Positions 21,713-33,789 are shown, counted from the stretch's first letter. The stretch is 64,000 nucleotides of DNA from Hygrophila difformis (GCA_030278955.1 JAOANR010000010.1:10261884-10325883), one strand, 5' to 3'. Numbers and translations are program-made. Notes: a model not told the origin generated them from the sequence alone.

Positions 21713-24700
21713 TGTTGACATTCACAGCGTGTGGTGGTATTTGGTTGTTGGGTTTTCTCTTAATTATTTTTATGTCAGGATTTACTGATTTTACCATTAT
21801 GGCTTGGAATGCACGTGGTTTGATGAATAGCCACGCACGTCGATCTCTAGCTGACCTCCTACGGCTCCACTGTCCCTCTGTGGTTTGTTTGTTTGAACCC
21901 CAAGGGCCCTATGATCGGGTTAGGAACTTTGTGTATACCCGCGGATACTACCCTATATGCCTCGCTGAGTCTGTTGGAAGGGCGGGAGGTATATGGATTT
22001 TGGGACGTTCGGGGAGCTTGATCCAATGTGATGTATTTGAAGAGAATGCCCGTTTTTTAACGCTATCGTTGAAGGCAGGATCTGTTGTTTGGTATTACAC
22101 TGTTGTATATGCCTCGCCTAATTTTTATAGGCGGCGCCTTGATTGGGAATATCTGCTCCAGTTAAGGACTCGTATTCAGGGGTCGTGGCTCCTTATGGGG
22201 GATTGGAACGAGGTGATCTCGTCGTCTGAGGTGCAAGGTGGATTTTTCAATCAGGCTCGGGCGGATGAGTTTCAAGATTGTATTGCTGCATGTGAATTGC
22301 TGCCTGTTCGGACGGATGGAAATTTCTTTACATGGTCCAGGCCTGCTAACACGACCATCTTGAAGAAACGTTTGGATCGTGCTCTAGCAAGTTTGGCGTG
22401 GATTGACATGTTTCCTTCCGGCCATGTCGATACCCTGGCAAGGGTAGGATCTGACCACGCTCCCTTGTTCATGTCTTGTGGGACGCCTATACAGTGTCAT
22501 GCCCCACGTCCATTCCGCTGGGAAGCGGTATGGAGTAACCGGCCTGGCTACGAGGATCTTATTCAGAATACATGGACTAGCAGCCCTGATGCTCTATCTG
22601 CCAAACTCCACCGTCTCCAGTTATTGTTTGTTCAGAATTACTCCCAAGAATACCGTCGGCTCAGAAACAGGAAGAAGAAAATTTTGCGACGGTTGGCTGG
22701 CCTTGATCGGACCTTGGCGAATATAGATTCTGTCCGGCTTATTCTCCTTGAGAAGAAGTTGCAAAAGGATTACCAGGAAGTGCTCGATCAAGAGGAATTG
22801 TATTGGTTTCAACGAGCTAGAGATGATTGGATTCGGCTTGGGGATCGGAACACTAAATATTTCCATGCCCAAGCCAAATTTCATCATCATCGTAACAAGA
22901 TACATGGTCTCATGCTGCCTGACGGTTCATGGTGCACGAATTCCGCCACTCTCCAACAGTCTGTGCGGGATTTTTACATTCAATTATTCTCTGATGACAC
23001 CAGAAATGATACAGGACATACACTACCTCCTCTTCGGCCCCTAAACGAGTTGGGATGCTCGGTTGAGTCTGGACCAGTGACATCTCAGGAAGTCGTGGAT
23101 GCTCTCCGACAATTAAAACCCTTTGCGGCCCCGGGTCCGGATGGGTTTCCGGCGGCGTTTTACAAGAGGCACTGGCCGTTACTTGGTAACAGTATTGTAA
23201 CTATGGTCCAACAGGCGTTCATTACAGGATGCATAGATCCGGAATTGGCGAAAGCCCACATCTGTCTGCTGCCTAAAGTCCCAGTTCCTCAAACCGTGAA
23301 GCAATTTCGTCCTATCACCTTATGTAACGTCTCATATAAATTGGTCTCGAAGGTGCTAGTGAATCGTCTTCGGCCCTTGCTGGCCTCTTACATCTCGCCT
23401 CTACAATCGGCTTTTTTGCCCGGTCGGGGAACGGCTGATAATGCCATCATCCTTCAGGAGCTGGTCCACTCCCTCAACTCATCCACCTCGCGCCTGCATG
23501 CTATTGTTGTAAAAATCGACCTCGAGAAGGCTTATGACTCTGTCCGTTGGCCTTTTCTGGAGGAGTGTTTAATGCAAATGGATCTTCCACCCTCCCTGCG
23601 GGCTCTCATTATGTCATGCGTCTGTTCACCATCATACTCCATCCTTTGGAATAGCTGTCCGTTGGAGGGTTTCTCCCCTCATCGGGGTCTTCGACAGGGT
23701 GACCCCTTGTCACCTTACTTTTTCAACATAGTAATGGAGAGTCTGTCCATGGCCATCGGGCAGGCTGTTGGCCGAGGCGATTGGGTTCCGATAAAAATGT
23801 CTCCGGCTTGTGAGGGGGTATCTCATCTATTTTTCGCAGATGATATCATTTTATGCACCATGGCGACTGCCTCTAGCATCCAGTCCATGGCCATTACTCT
23901 TCAGAGGTTTGCTTCTCAATCGGGCCTGCGTGTAAGTATTCAGAAATCAAGAGCGCTCGCCTCCAGGTCTGTGTCATCTATGGAGAAGACGTCCTTCTCG
24001 GAATTAATTGGTATTCCCTTCACTACAAATCTGGGCAAGTATTTGGGCTTTCCCATTCATATGGGGCGAGCAAGCCGAGGAGCTTATGACTACATCTTGG
24101 AGGCCATGGACAAGAGGATGACATCTTGGGCGATGAGGCTGCTTAACAAGCCGGGGAGAGCCACATTAGCTCGTCATGTATTGGCGGCTATCCCTGCCTA
24201 CCCTATGCAAATTGGCCTCCTCCCAGTTGCAATCTGTACAAGGATTGATCAGAGGGTTAGAAAATTCGTTTGGAAGGATCACAAGGGCCGTGGGATCCAT
24301 CTAGTAGGTTGGGATCGTATTGCATGCCCAAAAACATCAGGGGCGTTGGGATTCCGGCAAGCTAGACATGCTAATATGGCCTTTCTGGGTAAGCTGGTGG
24401 ATGATATGATTATGGGACGAGAGAAACTCTGGTGTCGGCTGCTTCGTGCTAAATATGAGTTCCGAGGTTGGAATGGCCAGCCGGTCCTCTCCTCAAAGCA
24501 TCAGGGTTCTTGCACCTGGCGAAAGATTCTCAAAGCGGCAACTCACCTTCTTCCTGGTTATTCCTTCAGGCTGGGAGATGGGGCGAGCTCTCTATGGTTT
24601 TCTCCATGGTTTGATAATCATCAACTTGGACCTCGAATGCCATTTGTGGAAAATCGGGATATGGACTTAAGGGTGTCTGACATCCTCACACCTCAAGGCT

Positions 24701-24942
24701 GGGATCTGTCACGACTGTACACTCTCATTCCGGAGCCTATACGCAAATCTATACTTGATCAGCCACCTCCTTGTTTACACGCGATGGTTCTGGATGGGTG
24801 GAGTTGGAAAGGGAGTGCGCGTGGGTCTTATTCGGTGCGTTCGGGCTATCAGTTTCTTTTGACTGTGGCTGAGAGGAGGGGTAGCTGGTCTTGGATTTGG
24901 AGCTGGGTTTTGAATTCTCTTTGGTCTACAATTGGCTATTGA
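21706..24942 (+). pseudogene. LINE ORF2: endonuclease and reverse transcriptase, truncated
   Basis: The AP-like endonuclease domain is visible as MAWNARGL, FEPQ, LMGDWNEV and SDHAPL. The reverse transcriptase follows (KPFAAPGPDGFPAAFYKRHW, FRPITLCNVSYKLVSKVLVN, KIDLEKAYDSV, GLRQGDPLSPYFFN) with the catalytic FADD at about 23835-23846. Domain order is that of plant L1 elements. The frame stops at 24942 because the zinc-ribbon region and front half of RNase H are deleted. The choice between ATGs at 21706 and 21712 is open. RT and endonuclease look intact. Confidence 0.9.
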
Positions 24943-25246
24943 TCGTGGCATAGAGGATGTGTGTTGTATGTGCGATTCCATGCAGGTTCTACACTTGCTC
25001 CAGGCTCCTAGATCGCCTTCTCATTGTCTTGCTGCCTATCTTGCTAGCATTGATGATCTTAAGGCTCGGTTCCACTCCATCCGGTTCCAACACATATTAC
25101 GGGAAGGAAACTCTGTTGCGGACAGCTTGGCGAAATTGGGAGCAACGGAAGAAGCGTTCTTCACTTCTTGGGCGTTCCCTCCGGACTCCTGTCGTAGCTA
25201 TTTATCAGCAGACCTTGTAGGCACGTGGTTCCCACGTGCTAATTGA
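24930..25246 (+). pseudogene. LINE ORF2 C-terminal end (RNase H-like), out of frame
   Basis: This is the C-terminal part of the RNase H-like domain of the LINE: LAIDRGIEDVCCMCDS, FQHILREGNSVADSLAKLG and a PPDSCRSYLSADLVGTW end. It starts at the deletion junction (about 24920-24935) and is in a different frame from the RT part. Stop TGA at 25244-25246. Confidence 0.8.
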
Positions 25247-25330
25247 ATTTGTCTGTTCACTTCTTTTTGTTTGGCCCCCTCGGCCCTTTCCTAGCCTTGT
25301 TAGGCTGTTCAGCAAAAAAAAAAAAAAAAA

Positions 25331-25399
25331 GTTACAATTTTCAAAATTTTGTTTACTTAAAATTTTTCAATAATCTAATTAATAATGGAGTATTATTTA
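25331..25399. repeat. host tandem duplication, unit 1 (left part)
   Basis: TACAATTTTCAAAATTTTGT and the next ~50 bp (AATAATCTAATTAATAAT, TATTATTTA) recur at about 30388-30458. Unit 1 is broken after TATTTA at 25399 by the Helitron and resumes at 30362. Confidence 0.75.
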
Positions 25400-26968
25400 T
25401 CTATATCTATATATCTATAAAAGTAATATAGTCTAATTTCCCCCCACTTTCACACCCCCTTTTTTCAACAACTCATCCACCTATTCTCTCCCCTTTTCAA
25501 CAACCTAAATCATATATGAAAATAATTAAAATAAAAATTCTAAATCTTATATTTAATTTATTAGTCTCAACAGAAGAAAAAAATATATTATCTTGATATA
25601 TATTTTGGGATTTGAATTTAAATCCAATATTCAATTTCTTAGTCTAAAAGAAAAAAATCTAATATTTACTTTCTTATATATTTTATATCTATATTATCCT
25701 AATAAAATCTTAATATAATATGATAATATATTTAACCATAATATTACATATTTTTAGAAGATCACTTCCATTCTTCTAAGATTTGAAACCATAAAATTCA
25801 TTCTCATTGAGATCAAATAAATATATATATATATATAATATTTATATCTATAATATCCTAATAAAATCTTAATAAAATATTATAATATCTTTAATTTATA
25901 CTATTATATATTTTAGATGATCACATCAAATTCAATTCCACCACTCCTATTGCTCTATAAATAATTCATTCATTTATCTAATCTTACGGTGGTCTTAAAG
26001 TTCTCATCCTCTCATATTTTATTTCTTTATTCTTATTCTCCATTATTTTCTTATGTCTTCTTAACTTTGATTTTTATATTTAAACATTTTTTTTGTTTCC
26101 CACATCAATGTTTTCCTAATATTTATTTTGTTTCATGTTAATTTTTCTCTCTTTTGTTGCAAAATATTCTTCATCTTTATATTCATGTAAGAATCTTTTT
26201 TTTTTTCTTTCTGTTACTCTGTGTGTGAATAATATTAATAAGTTTTTTTTAAAACGTAATGTTAAATATATATTTTTAATGCTTTTTCATTGTCTTTTGC
26301 AGGATTACATGTTGCTGTAATGCAGGATTGCAATGAAGTCATATTCTATAATTTGTTTTTGTCATTCTAATTTGGATACTACTCAAAATTATTTTTATAG
26401 CATAAAGTTTGTTTTATATTGATTTTATTTTTGTTTTTTTGTTGTCTTTACTCGTGTTTTGAAAATAGTGAAAAAAATTGAAGAGTGTAAATTTGGAGAT
26501 GTTCCCCTTTATTTGTTGAATTTTTTTTCTTTTGTTAATAGATTATTCACATTTTGATATTTTGTCTTTTGGATACAATTTTTATATATTTTTTGTATAT
26601 TGATTTAAGTTCACTATAAAATATAAAAACAACAACAATTTAATTGAATTGGAAAAATTTGGAAGATAATCCAATAAATTAAATACTTATCCTGCAAAAT
26701 TTAAATTAGGTAATAATATAATTATAATAATTTTTAAAAATTTTGGCAAATTGATATCTGCTTTAATTAAAATTCAAATTCAATCCATAGAATTTAAATG
26801 GAAGTTTATGTGGAATTCATTATTAAGATTTGTATGTAGAACATAAATTCTTTTATTCAACTAATTAAAATTAAAATATTAATAAATTCCTTATTAGCCA
26901 TTAGAACTTAAATGTACGGCTAAAGTTGAAATCTTAATTTGGCATTAATTAACTTTCTTTTTACTTTT

Positions 26969-27275
26969 TTTTTTTGAGAATAAAAGGATTTTATTTCCAA
27001 ACCAACCAACTCCAATTACATCTCACATTGGAACAGGCGTATTCCACCAGGCTACAACCGATATATCCAATGCTAAGACACAGACACAGTCCAACCAAAC
27101 AACATTACCAGAGAATGAAATAACAAAGCCTGGACAACAGAATCAAAAAGAGGACTGCCAGAACCATACTAGAACACAGACGCAGTTCAAGAATGCACCA
27201 TCCTAAAAACAGATCGAATAACAGATACCAATTCAGAACCACTTTTCAATCTTATCTGCCTGCTCTGCACCCCCT
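26969..27275 (-). mobile_element. short retroposed sequence in Helitron A
   Basis: About 307 bp ends, on the - strand, in GGAAATAAAATCC...CTC and an A-run. A 37-bp direct repeat (CTTAATTTGGCATTAATTAA onward, 26932-26968 and 27276-27312) flanks it. Polyadenylation signal, A-tail and target duplication show retroposition. The body is not identified: it may be a truncated LINE 3' end or a processed transcript. Confidence 0.75.
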
Positions 27276-27453
27276 TCTTAATTTGGCATTAATTAACTTT
27301 CTTTTTACTTTTAATTAGTGATGTAATATAAATTTATTTTATATTTAATTTTATGAATATATATATATGGTATTTTTATTACCTTTTAAGATATATGATT
27401 TAAAGATATTATTCATATCATATATGGAGTATTTTTTAAGTTAATAATATATA

Positions 27454-27709
27454 CTACCTCTGTTTTTTAATAACTGCACCATTCCTACATTTTACAATCC
27501 AAGATATATTTTTAACCATTAATAACTCTAACTATATAAGTAACAATTACAAAAATTTTATATTCTGAAACTATGTGATTAGATGAATTTAACAATATCT
27601 CACTTGACTATCTTTTTCTTATATAACTATGTTAAAAAAAATTAATCAAAGTTACTCAATAAATGGTAATTACTATATAAATGGTTCAGTTATTTGAGAA
27701 CGGAGGAAG
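27454..27709. mobile_element. Stowaway-like MITE in Helitron A
   Basis: Ends CTACCTCTGTTTTT and GAACGGAGGAAG lie between TA dinucleotides (27452-27453, 27710-27711). Interior motifs are shared with the copies at 14699, 17696 and 63374. Confidence 0.8.
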
Positions 27710-27790
27710 TATCTTCTACCATTGTCATTTAAACTCGCCTCATTATAACTGAATTTTGAAATCCACAATAAATGAGTTTAAACACTGGAT

Positions 27791-28781
27791 GCTATGAGTC
27801 GCCTGTTTCGGACATTGGTGTTTGGGCAGCCCCCTAATAAAAAATATATATATTTGAGTAGAAAAAAATAAAAAAATAAAAAAATAAAAAATAAAATAAA
27901 TAAAATAAATAAAATAATATAATAATAATAATAAATAAATAAATAAATAAATAAATAAAGGAGAAGAAAAAGGAATTCTCGTCTTACGATTGGAAGGGGA
28001 TGTCCTGTTTAGAGAAGCAGTATGGAATTTAGCACTGAGAGTTTTGAGACTGAATTGCATGCCCTTTTTGAGTATTCTCTATTGAAGATTATAATTATCT
28101 GGGATAGTTTGGTGTATCAACCATTGAATTTTGTGTGATCATTCTTTGATGGTTCCCCAAGTCCCATTAGCCTTCTACCCATTCTCCTAACCTTGCCATG
28201 GCATGTTATCACCTTTACTAAGACCCTTTGATTCGTTGCAATGCTTTCTTCTCTCCGTACACTATTTGTTTGGGATATGTGTTTTGAAGCAAGCCTATGG
28301 GTATGCTACTTTGTTTTCACCAACTGTGCGCTTACACTTCATCTTGGAGAGGACGGCTCGGTCTGATATATTTGATGGTGGGAGGTCCTGGGTGTTTGGC
28401 GAGATCTTTGTCGAGTTGGATGCTGCGGATGTATTGGTGCTCAAGTTCAAGTCTGATTGGTTCAAGCTCTGCCATTGGTTCAAGTCTGATTGTCTGTAGC
28501 AACTGTGTTCGGAGGAGGAACTGTGCAGGTGGACTCAGTAACTCATGAAACACTCTTCGGTGGGAAGGAGGAATGGTGGTTTCTTTAGATTTTGTGTTGT
28601 TTTTTGGTTCCTCCAATTTCTTTGTAGGGCATTGTATATTGAGTCCTGTTAGTGGATAGATGGCCGAGTAGAAGCATGCTTGCTTCACCTTTTCGAGACT
28701 GATGATGCTCGAGTTTGTATGCTCCTGTTACATGTTTTTTTGGAGTGTAATAAAATCAATCTTCCCTCAAAAAAAAAAAAA
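27791..28781 (+). mobile_element. retroposed sequence with A-tail and 11-bp TSD
   Basis: Direct repeats AAACACTGGAT (27780-27790 and 28782-28792) flank about 990 bp that end in GTAATAAAATCAATC and an A-run. An AATAA microsatellite occupies about 27866-27958. The remaining sequence has a 98-codon open frame (28203-28499) that I do not recognise. It could be a 5'-truncated LINE or a processed pseudogene. Confidence 0.75.
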
Positions 28782-28949
28782 AAACACTGGATTATATAAT
28801 ACTTAATAGTAGTAGTTGGGGAATAGAGAATGATTTAAATTAGTTATTTATTTTTTCCAACTCTTTATTTGGTATAGTGATTTGTGATTATTTTAAAATA
28901 TTTTAATTTTTTATTATTCTAAAATATTTTAATCCAATTTTAAAATAGT

Positions 28950-29615
28950 TGGGGGTTTTAGGCAGCTGGCCCACGGAGGGGCGGGCCTTCGGCCCAGCCC
29001 AACCCACAAGCGGATTGCGGGTCAGGTGGTCTTTTTAATTAATTAAAAAATAATTTTTTTATTATAAAATATTTTTATTTATTTAAATTTAATATATTAT
29101 CTAATTTAAAATTGAAAGTATTTTTGAAAAAATTAAAATATTTTTTTGTATTCTTTTTTAAAAAATTAGCTTTAATCTAATATAGAAAGTAATATTTTTT
29201 TTGTGGAACTATAAAAAGTAATATAAATAACCTAATAGATATGTACCGACCAAAAAATTATTTTAGTTTAATTTAGTTAGCATCAAGTCAATTTCATAAT
29301 TATTTAGTAGTATTTTACAAAAATAATGTATAAAATTAAATTATACTATCAAATTAACGTTAAATGATTTAAAATAACATCTAACCAACAAACATTAATA
29401 CAATCATTATGTTATTTAACTTTCATAGCAAACTTAAAAAATATAAAAAATAAAAAATAGCTTGGCCCGCAAGCTGACCCGCACCCGCCGCGTGCTTGCC
29501 CTAGCGACGACAGGTTTAGACTGGCTTCCAAATGAGCATCTATTTGTTCAATCCAACACAACATTTAGGAAAGGTGGGGTGGGCTGGCTAACGGGCCCAG
29601 CCAATTTTGACATCT
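28950..29615. repeat. GC-rich inverted patches in Helitron A
   Basis: Two GC-rich patches (CGGGCCTTCGGCCCAGCCCA near 29000 and GGGCTGGCTAACGGGCCCAG near 29585) are partly inverse to each other around very AT-rich DNA. This suggests a hAT-like MITE, but I could not define its ends. Confidence 0.3.
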
Positions 29616-30361
29616 TTATGTAAAGTAGGTATCATATATTTATATGTAAGTTATTACTTAATATTAAAGATATAATAACACTCCAAAAATAAGAGAAAAA
29701 ACTAATTTAATATTCAACTATTTTTAACTTCGTTTAATTGAATAAATATAATATGAGAATTATGAATTAATTATTAAATTTATATTTGTCACTGCACGTT
29801 TATGTTCACAATGTTATAAGATTATATTTTCTTCTTTTTTTCTTTTCTTTTTTTCCATCTCTATTACCATTATTCATGATTATAATTTTGCTATGTTTCT
29901 TTGCATTACTTTAAGTTCACATAAAGTCGAAGAACAACATTGATTTGGGAAAATTGGGAAAATAAATCTAATAAACCGAAAGACGAATGTACTACATGAT
30001 GGCATTTATAAATTAAGTAATGATTACAAATATATCTAGCAAAATGATATATTAAAAAATGCAAAATCAAATATATTACAAAAAATTTTATTGTAAATTT
30101 ATAAATTAAGTAATGTAAAATTGTTATGGGCTAAATCAATCAAATAAGAAGATTATAAAAATAGCTTAACTGTCAAAGTTGCTAAACTACTTTGTTATAT
30201 TTTTACTTACAAACCACATTGTCATATTTTTCTCAATAATGTGGTTAGAAAATTGGCATAACCCAAAATTACGTAATAAAATATTTAAAAACTGAAAATA
30301 TTATGTTATTTTTTTCAATGTAAATTTTACTTCCCGCGAATTGCGCGGGCGGGTATGCTAG

Positions 30362-30490
30362 TTACAAATAATAAATTTAGATTTGATTAAAAAGTACAAT
30401 TTTCAAAATTTTGTTTACTTAAAAATACCAATAATCTAATTAATAATATTATTTATATTATAAATAAATAAATTTAGGTTTAATTAAATG
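30362..30490. repeat. host tandem duplication, rest of unit 1 and intact unit 2
   Basis: TTACAAATAATAAATTTAGA continues unit 1 after the Helitron. Unit 2 then follows (about 30388-30490) uninterrupted, reading ATTATTTATATTATAAATAA at the place where unit 1 carries the Helitron. Confidence 0.75.
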
Positions 30491-30648
30491 AGTTACAGAT
30501 TGATGCAACAAAGCAACTGAAGCTTTTCTTTTTCAAAAAAATAAATTTTGTTTTAACGAGTTCAATCCATCATCCCACCAAAAAAAAATTAACGGGGGCA
30601 AACTACAAATGCACAAAATCAAGACGTTCAACAACCCAACACGATCTC

Positions 30649-31067
30649 TTATTCTTGTTTTGCACCGTCCATTGATGATCCAACCGTGTTTTGTCCAGCC
30701 CGTCGTATGCTGGCCTTTGCATCTGCAAGGAACCTGCGATCTGGCTCATGTTTGCCCGAAGGCTCTTTCATGGCCATATAAATGTAGAGTGCTATAACCA
30801 CATTGACTGAAAAAACAGCTACAATTCCACTCCACAGAGTTGTGGCCTCAGGCGACAAGTCAGCCAAACCTGTTTGGTTTAATGGGATATAATCAATGGC
30901 ACTGAAACTTGTCCTGTTTGAATAGTTAACTGAAAGCATTTCTGATGTTGAAGGGTCAATGAAAACTTACCAGGCAATAGATTGTGCTTGAACCCATACA
31001 AGATAGCAAGGGGAGCTGCCAACATGCACAAGGATGCAGTGAAGAACTTGTTGACAACGTTTATCAT
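30649..31067 (-). CDS. VMA21-like V-ATPase assembly protein
   Basis: VMA21 proteins chaperone assembly of the V-ATPase membrane sector in the ER. Two coding exons, 31067-30971 and 30869-30649, join in phase to 105 residues. The protein has a first membrane segment (FFTASLCMLAAPLAILYGF), a short loop (NHNLLPG-like, here KHNLLPGLADLSPEATT) and a second segment (LWSGIVAVFSVNVVIALYIY). The hydrophilic tail has MAMKEPSGKHEPDRRFLADA. This is the VMA21 layout and usual plant length. The start at 31067 aligns with plant homologues beginning MAGVIQKFF. The tail ends AKQE, without a clear dilysine signal. An upstream acceptor (ACGCAG at about 31080) implies a 5' UTR intron. Confidence 0.88.
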
Positions 31068-32017
31068 AGCACCTCTGCGTGATGTGGTTAATTACAACGG
31101 ACACGTGGGCATTAAGTTCCTCCTCTGTAGATTCAAATGGATGGAAAGAAAAGAAAGACATAGATCATGAATAACCAAAGGAGGTAATTGGACATTAACT
31201 TACATGTCAACTCATTTAAGCTACTCAAAAAGGAGTTTGATAAATTCTAGTATAAGCTAAGCTTAAGCAAAAAAACATCACAACTTGATCGATCAACAAG
31301 CACACTCCAGTTGGATTCACAAAAGTTTGTCAAATGGGGAAACTAGTTTTTTTTTTTTTGGCAAGTTGGTTAAACTACAAATTAACTACATAGTCTGTAC
31401 ATATTTTTGTATATCTCATTTAACTTCATTCATAAATACTTTGAGACAAGCTTGAGATTTAGTGAATAAACTGAAATCGTTAGTTTAGCTCATCCATATA
31501 TACTTTATACTTCAAGATGATTACAGAATTCAGTTGATATAATAAAACTAAGCCGGGATCGCGGATGCTGGACTCATAAACTAGCCAAAGGGATTTCAAA
31601 TTCAATTGATTGTCTAACTTAGCATATTAAGTATCAGATGATGAATGTACATACAAATCCATTGGTGTTTGTATAGTCATCAGCTCGTACATTTCAACAG
31701 TTTATTCCCCCGATCGATCTCTGTAATTCTTTCGGAAAACCTCAATATCATTTTCTTCAAATCAAATTCGATCATCAGATTTTCAGATGGAAACAAATAC
31801 GTATGAAGGTGCAAAAGAACAGGACCAGCTCATGAGCAACAGTAAAAACGACATTCTAACAGGCAAATAAACAAACACATCGACTGCAACCCAGATCTCA
31901 GAACACCGAATGGCAAAGATCCAACTTTTATGGTGATAAAATCATGCTCGACAAATATACAGTAATTATCCAATGTAGAAGAAGAAAAAAAAAAAAACGA
32001 AAAGCAAAAGATTTACT

Positions 32018-32137
32018 TGAGTCAGAATTAAACCCAGAGTTCTCGCCCCTTCGTCGTCCAGAAATCCACTTCGCTAAAGAAATATGGGCTTTCTTCACTC
32101 TTTCAGAAGGATCGAGAATTATTCAGCGACTTATATA
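32018..32137 (-). promoter_or_regulatory. VMA21-like gene core promoter and first leader exon
   Basis: TATATAAG (complement of 32130-32137) is a good TATA box. The following leader contains no ATG-rich frame and ends at a donor (CAAGTAAATC, about 32017). This predicts an intron of about 0.94 kb before the coding exons. Confidence 0.5.
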
Positions 32138-32270
32138 CCGTTTATCTAAAACGCGACAATAATAAAAAAAATAAAAAGATTTTTAAAAAAACAAAAACAA
32201 ACAAACAAACTGTGTATATTAAACGCGTCATATATAAATTGAAAAAAATGACAAATAGATTCATTTTCTA

Positions 32271-33432
32271 TTAAAAAATCCAAATCAGTCATTTTTTTTA
32301 TTTTTTTATCAAAACAGTCCTCTATAAATGCTAATTATAACCAAATCAGTCACTTGTTCACTAATTATACTCTAATTGCTGACGTGACAAGGGTTTTAAT
32401 TTGAACCTGGCACGTGTGCATAATATTAGTCATTTTTTTTATATTTTGTCAATTCAGTCCTAAACTTTTATTTTGTTCTATTTAGTCCTCTACCCCAATC
32501 ATTCATTTTTATATTAATTGACCTCCAACTTTTCAAATTATTTCATTTTAGGCCCAGAACCTTAAATTTTTTATTATTACTAATCCATTTATCAAATAAA
32601 TGCCCAACATTTCATAAATAAAATTGAACACCAAACCTCATACATTGGGTTTGACTACTTTGTTATCAGGTCTTCCAAGTACCGGAATTTTACGGACTCT
32701 CTCTAACCACCCGAATGCAATCGATGGTTAATTGGTTTTGGTTTCCTTCCGCAACAATCAACATAATCTTACTTTGCGTCATACCTTAGAATATAGCAAT
32801 GTTTGAGATGATTTAACTTGAATTTTTAGAAGGTTATGGATACAGGAAGCCTTGGTTTTATTGAAAAAAATATTAAAAAATATTATTAAAAATATTAAAA
32901 AAATAGCCTGAATTTTATTGTCCACAAAGTATGATTGTGATGATTGTTGCTGAAGGAAACCAGAACCAATGAACCATCGGTTACGGTCAGGTGGTTAGAG
33001 AGAGTCCGTAAAATCCGGAACTTTGAAGACCCGGTAACACGGCGGTCAAACCCAATGTATGAGGTTTGGTATTTAATTTTATTTACGGAAGTATGTTGGA
33101 CATTTATTTGATAAATGAATTAGTAATAATAAAAAGTTTAAGGTTTTGGGCCTAAAATGAAATAATTTGAAAGGTTGGAGGCCAGTTAATATAAAAATTA
33201 GTGATTGGGGTAGATGACTAAATAGAACAAAACAAAAGTTTAACACTGAATTGACAAAAGATAAAAGAAAAAAGATTAATATTATGCACACGTGTCAGGT
33301 TTAAATTAAAATTCTGCAATGCCAGCAATTAGAGTATAATTAGTGAATAAATGACTGATTTAGATATAATTAGTATTTGTAGATGATTGTTTTAATAATA
33401 AAATAAAAAAATGACTGATTTGGATTTTTTAT
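32271..33432. repeat. 1.16 kb palindrome (foldback or long-TIR element)
   Basis: The sequence from AAAAAATCCAAATCAGTCAT (about 32273) inward to about 32780 reappears reversed from about 33432 back to 32935. The arms are about 500 bp and only slightly diverged. Shared landmarks are GCACGTGT/ACACGTGT, TTTACGGACTCTCTCTAACC and CAAACCCAATGTATGAGG. The centre of about 150 bp is AT-rich. No coding frame and no clear target duplication are seen. It fills most of the space between the divergent VMA21-like and F-box genes. Confidence 0.85.
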
Positions 33433-33789
33433 AAAAAAAAAAAAAAAAAAAAGGGAAGAAGAAGAAGAAATAGAGAGGACTATATAAATGGTAAGAGCTG
33501 TGTGAGTGCATTCGCATTCTTACTCTTATTACTACCCGTTCGAATTCTCCGCTTTCAAATTCCCAATTGAGATTTGATCGTTTGCAGGGTTTTGAATTCT
33601 TATCGATGGCATGACAAGTTACCGTTAGACCTTCAGAATTCCCAGGTTATTATTGCGTGCTTATCAAGATCGGCCGATTTTTTCTTTTCGGTTTGTGATT
33701 CTAATCCATATCCTCAATTTCGAACATTTCTTGATTGATTTCGTGTCGGGTCATTTTCGTATCGTGGGATCACAAAACCTAGATCGGAA
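33433..33789 (+). promoter_or_regulatory. F-box gene upstream region
   Basis: It begins with an A-run and GAAGAAGAAG tract, then ACTATATAAATGG (TATA-like, about 33480-33490), followed by about 300 bp of leader to the ATG at 33790. Confidence 0.45.

Larger units (their letters stand above)
20240..25330 (+). mobile_element. L1-type LINE, nearly full length with 3' ORF2 deletion
   Basis: ORF1 (20240-21712), ORF2 (21706-24942 plus its detached C-terminal end at 24930-25246), a short 3' UTR ending TAGGCTGTTCAGC and an A-tail (about 25313-25330) are in the order of a plant L1 element. The segment between RT and the RNase H end is deleted. I found no target duplication at the 5' side, so the 5' end is uncertain. 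Confidence 0.9.
25400..30361 (+). mobile_element. non-autonomous Helitron A
   Basis: It begins TCTATATCTATATATC after A (25399) and ends with the hairpin CCCGCGAATTGCGCGGG, then CGGGTATGCTAG before T (30362). TC start, 3' hairpin, CTAG end and A/T insertion site are Helitron features. A paralogous unfilled copy of the insertion site lies at 30388-30490. No Rep/helicase gene is present. Its 5' and 3' parts resemble Helitron B at 45650. It hosts a MITE, two retroposed insertions and a GC-rich inverted-repeat region. The exact 5' base is ambiguous because TCTATA repeats. Confidence 0.85.

Noticed and set aside
28203..28499. 98-residue open frame as a gene
   Set aside because: Inside a retroposed insertion with no recognised domain.
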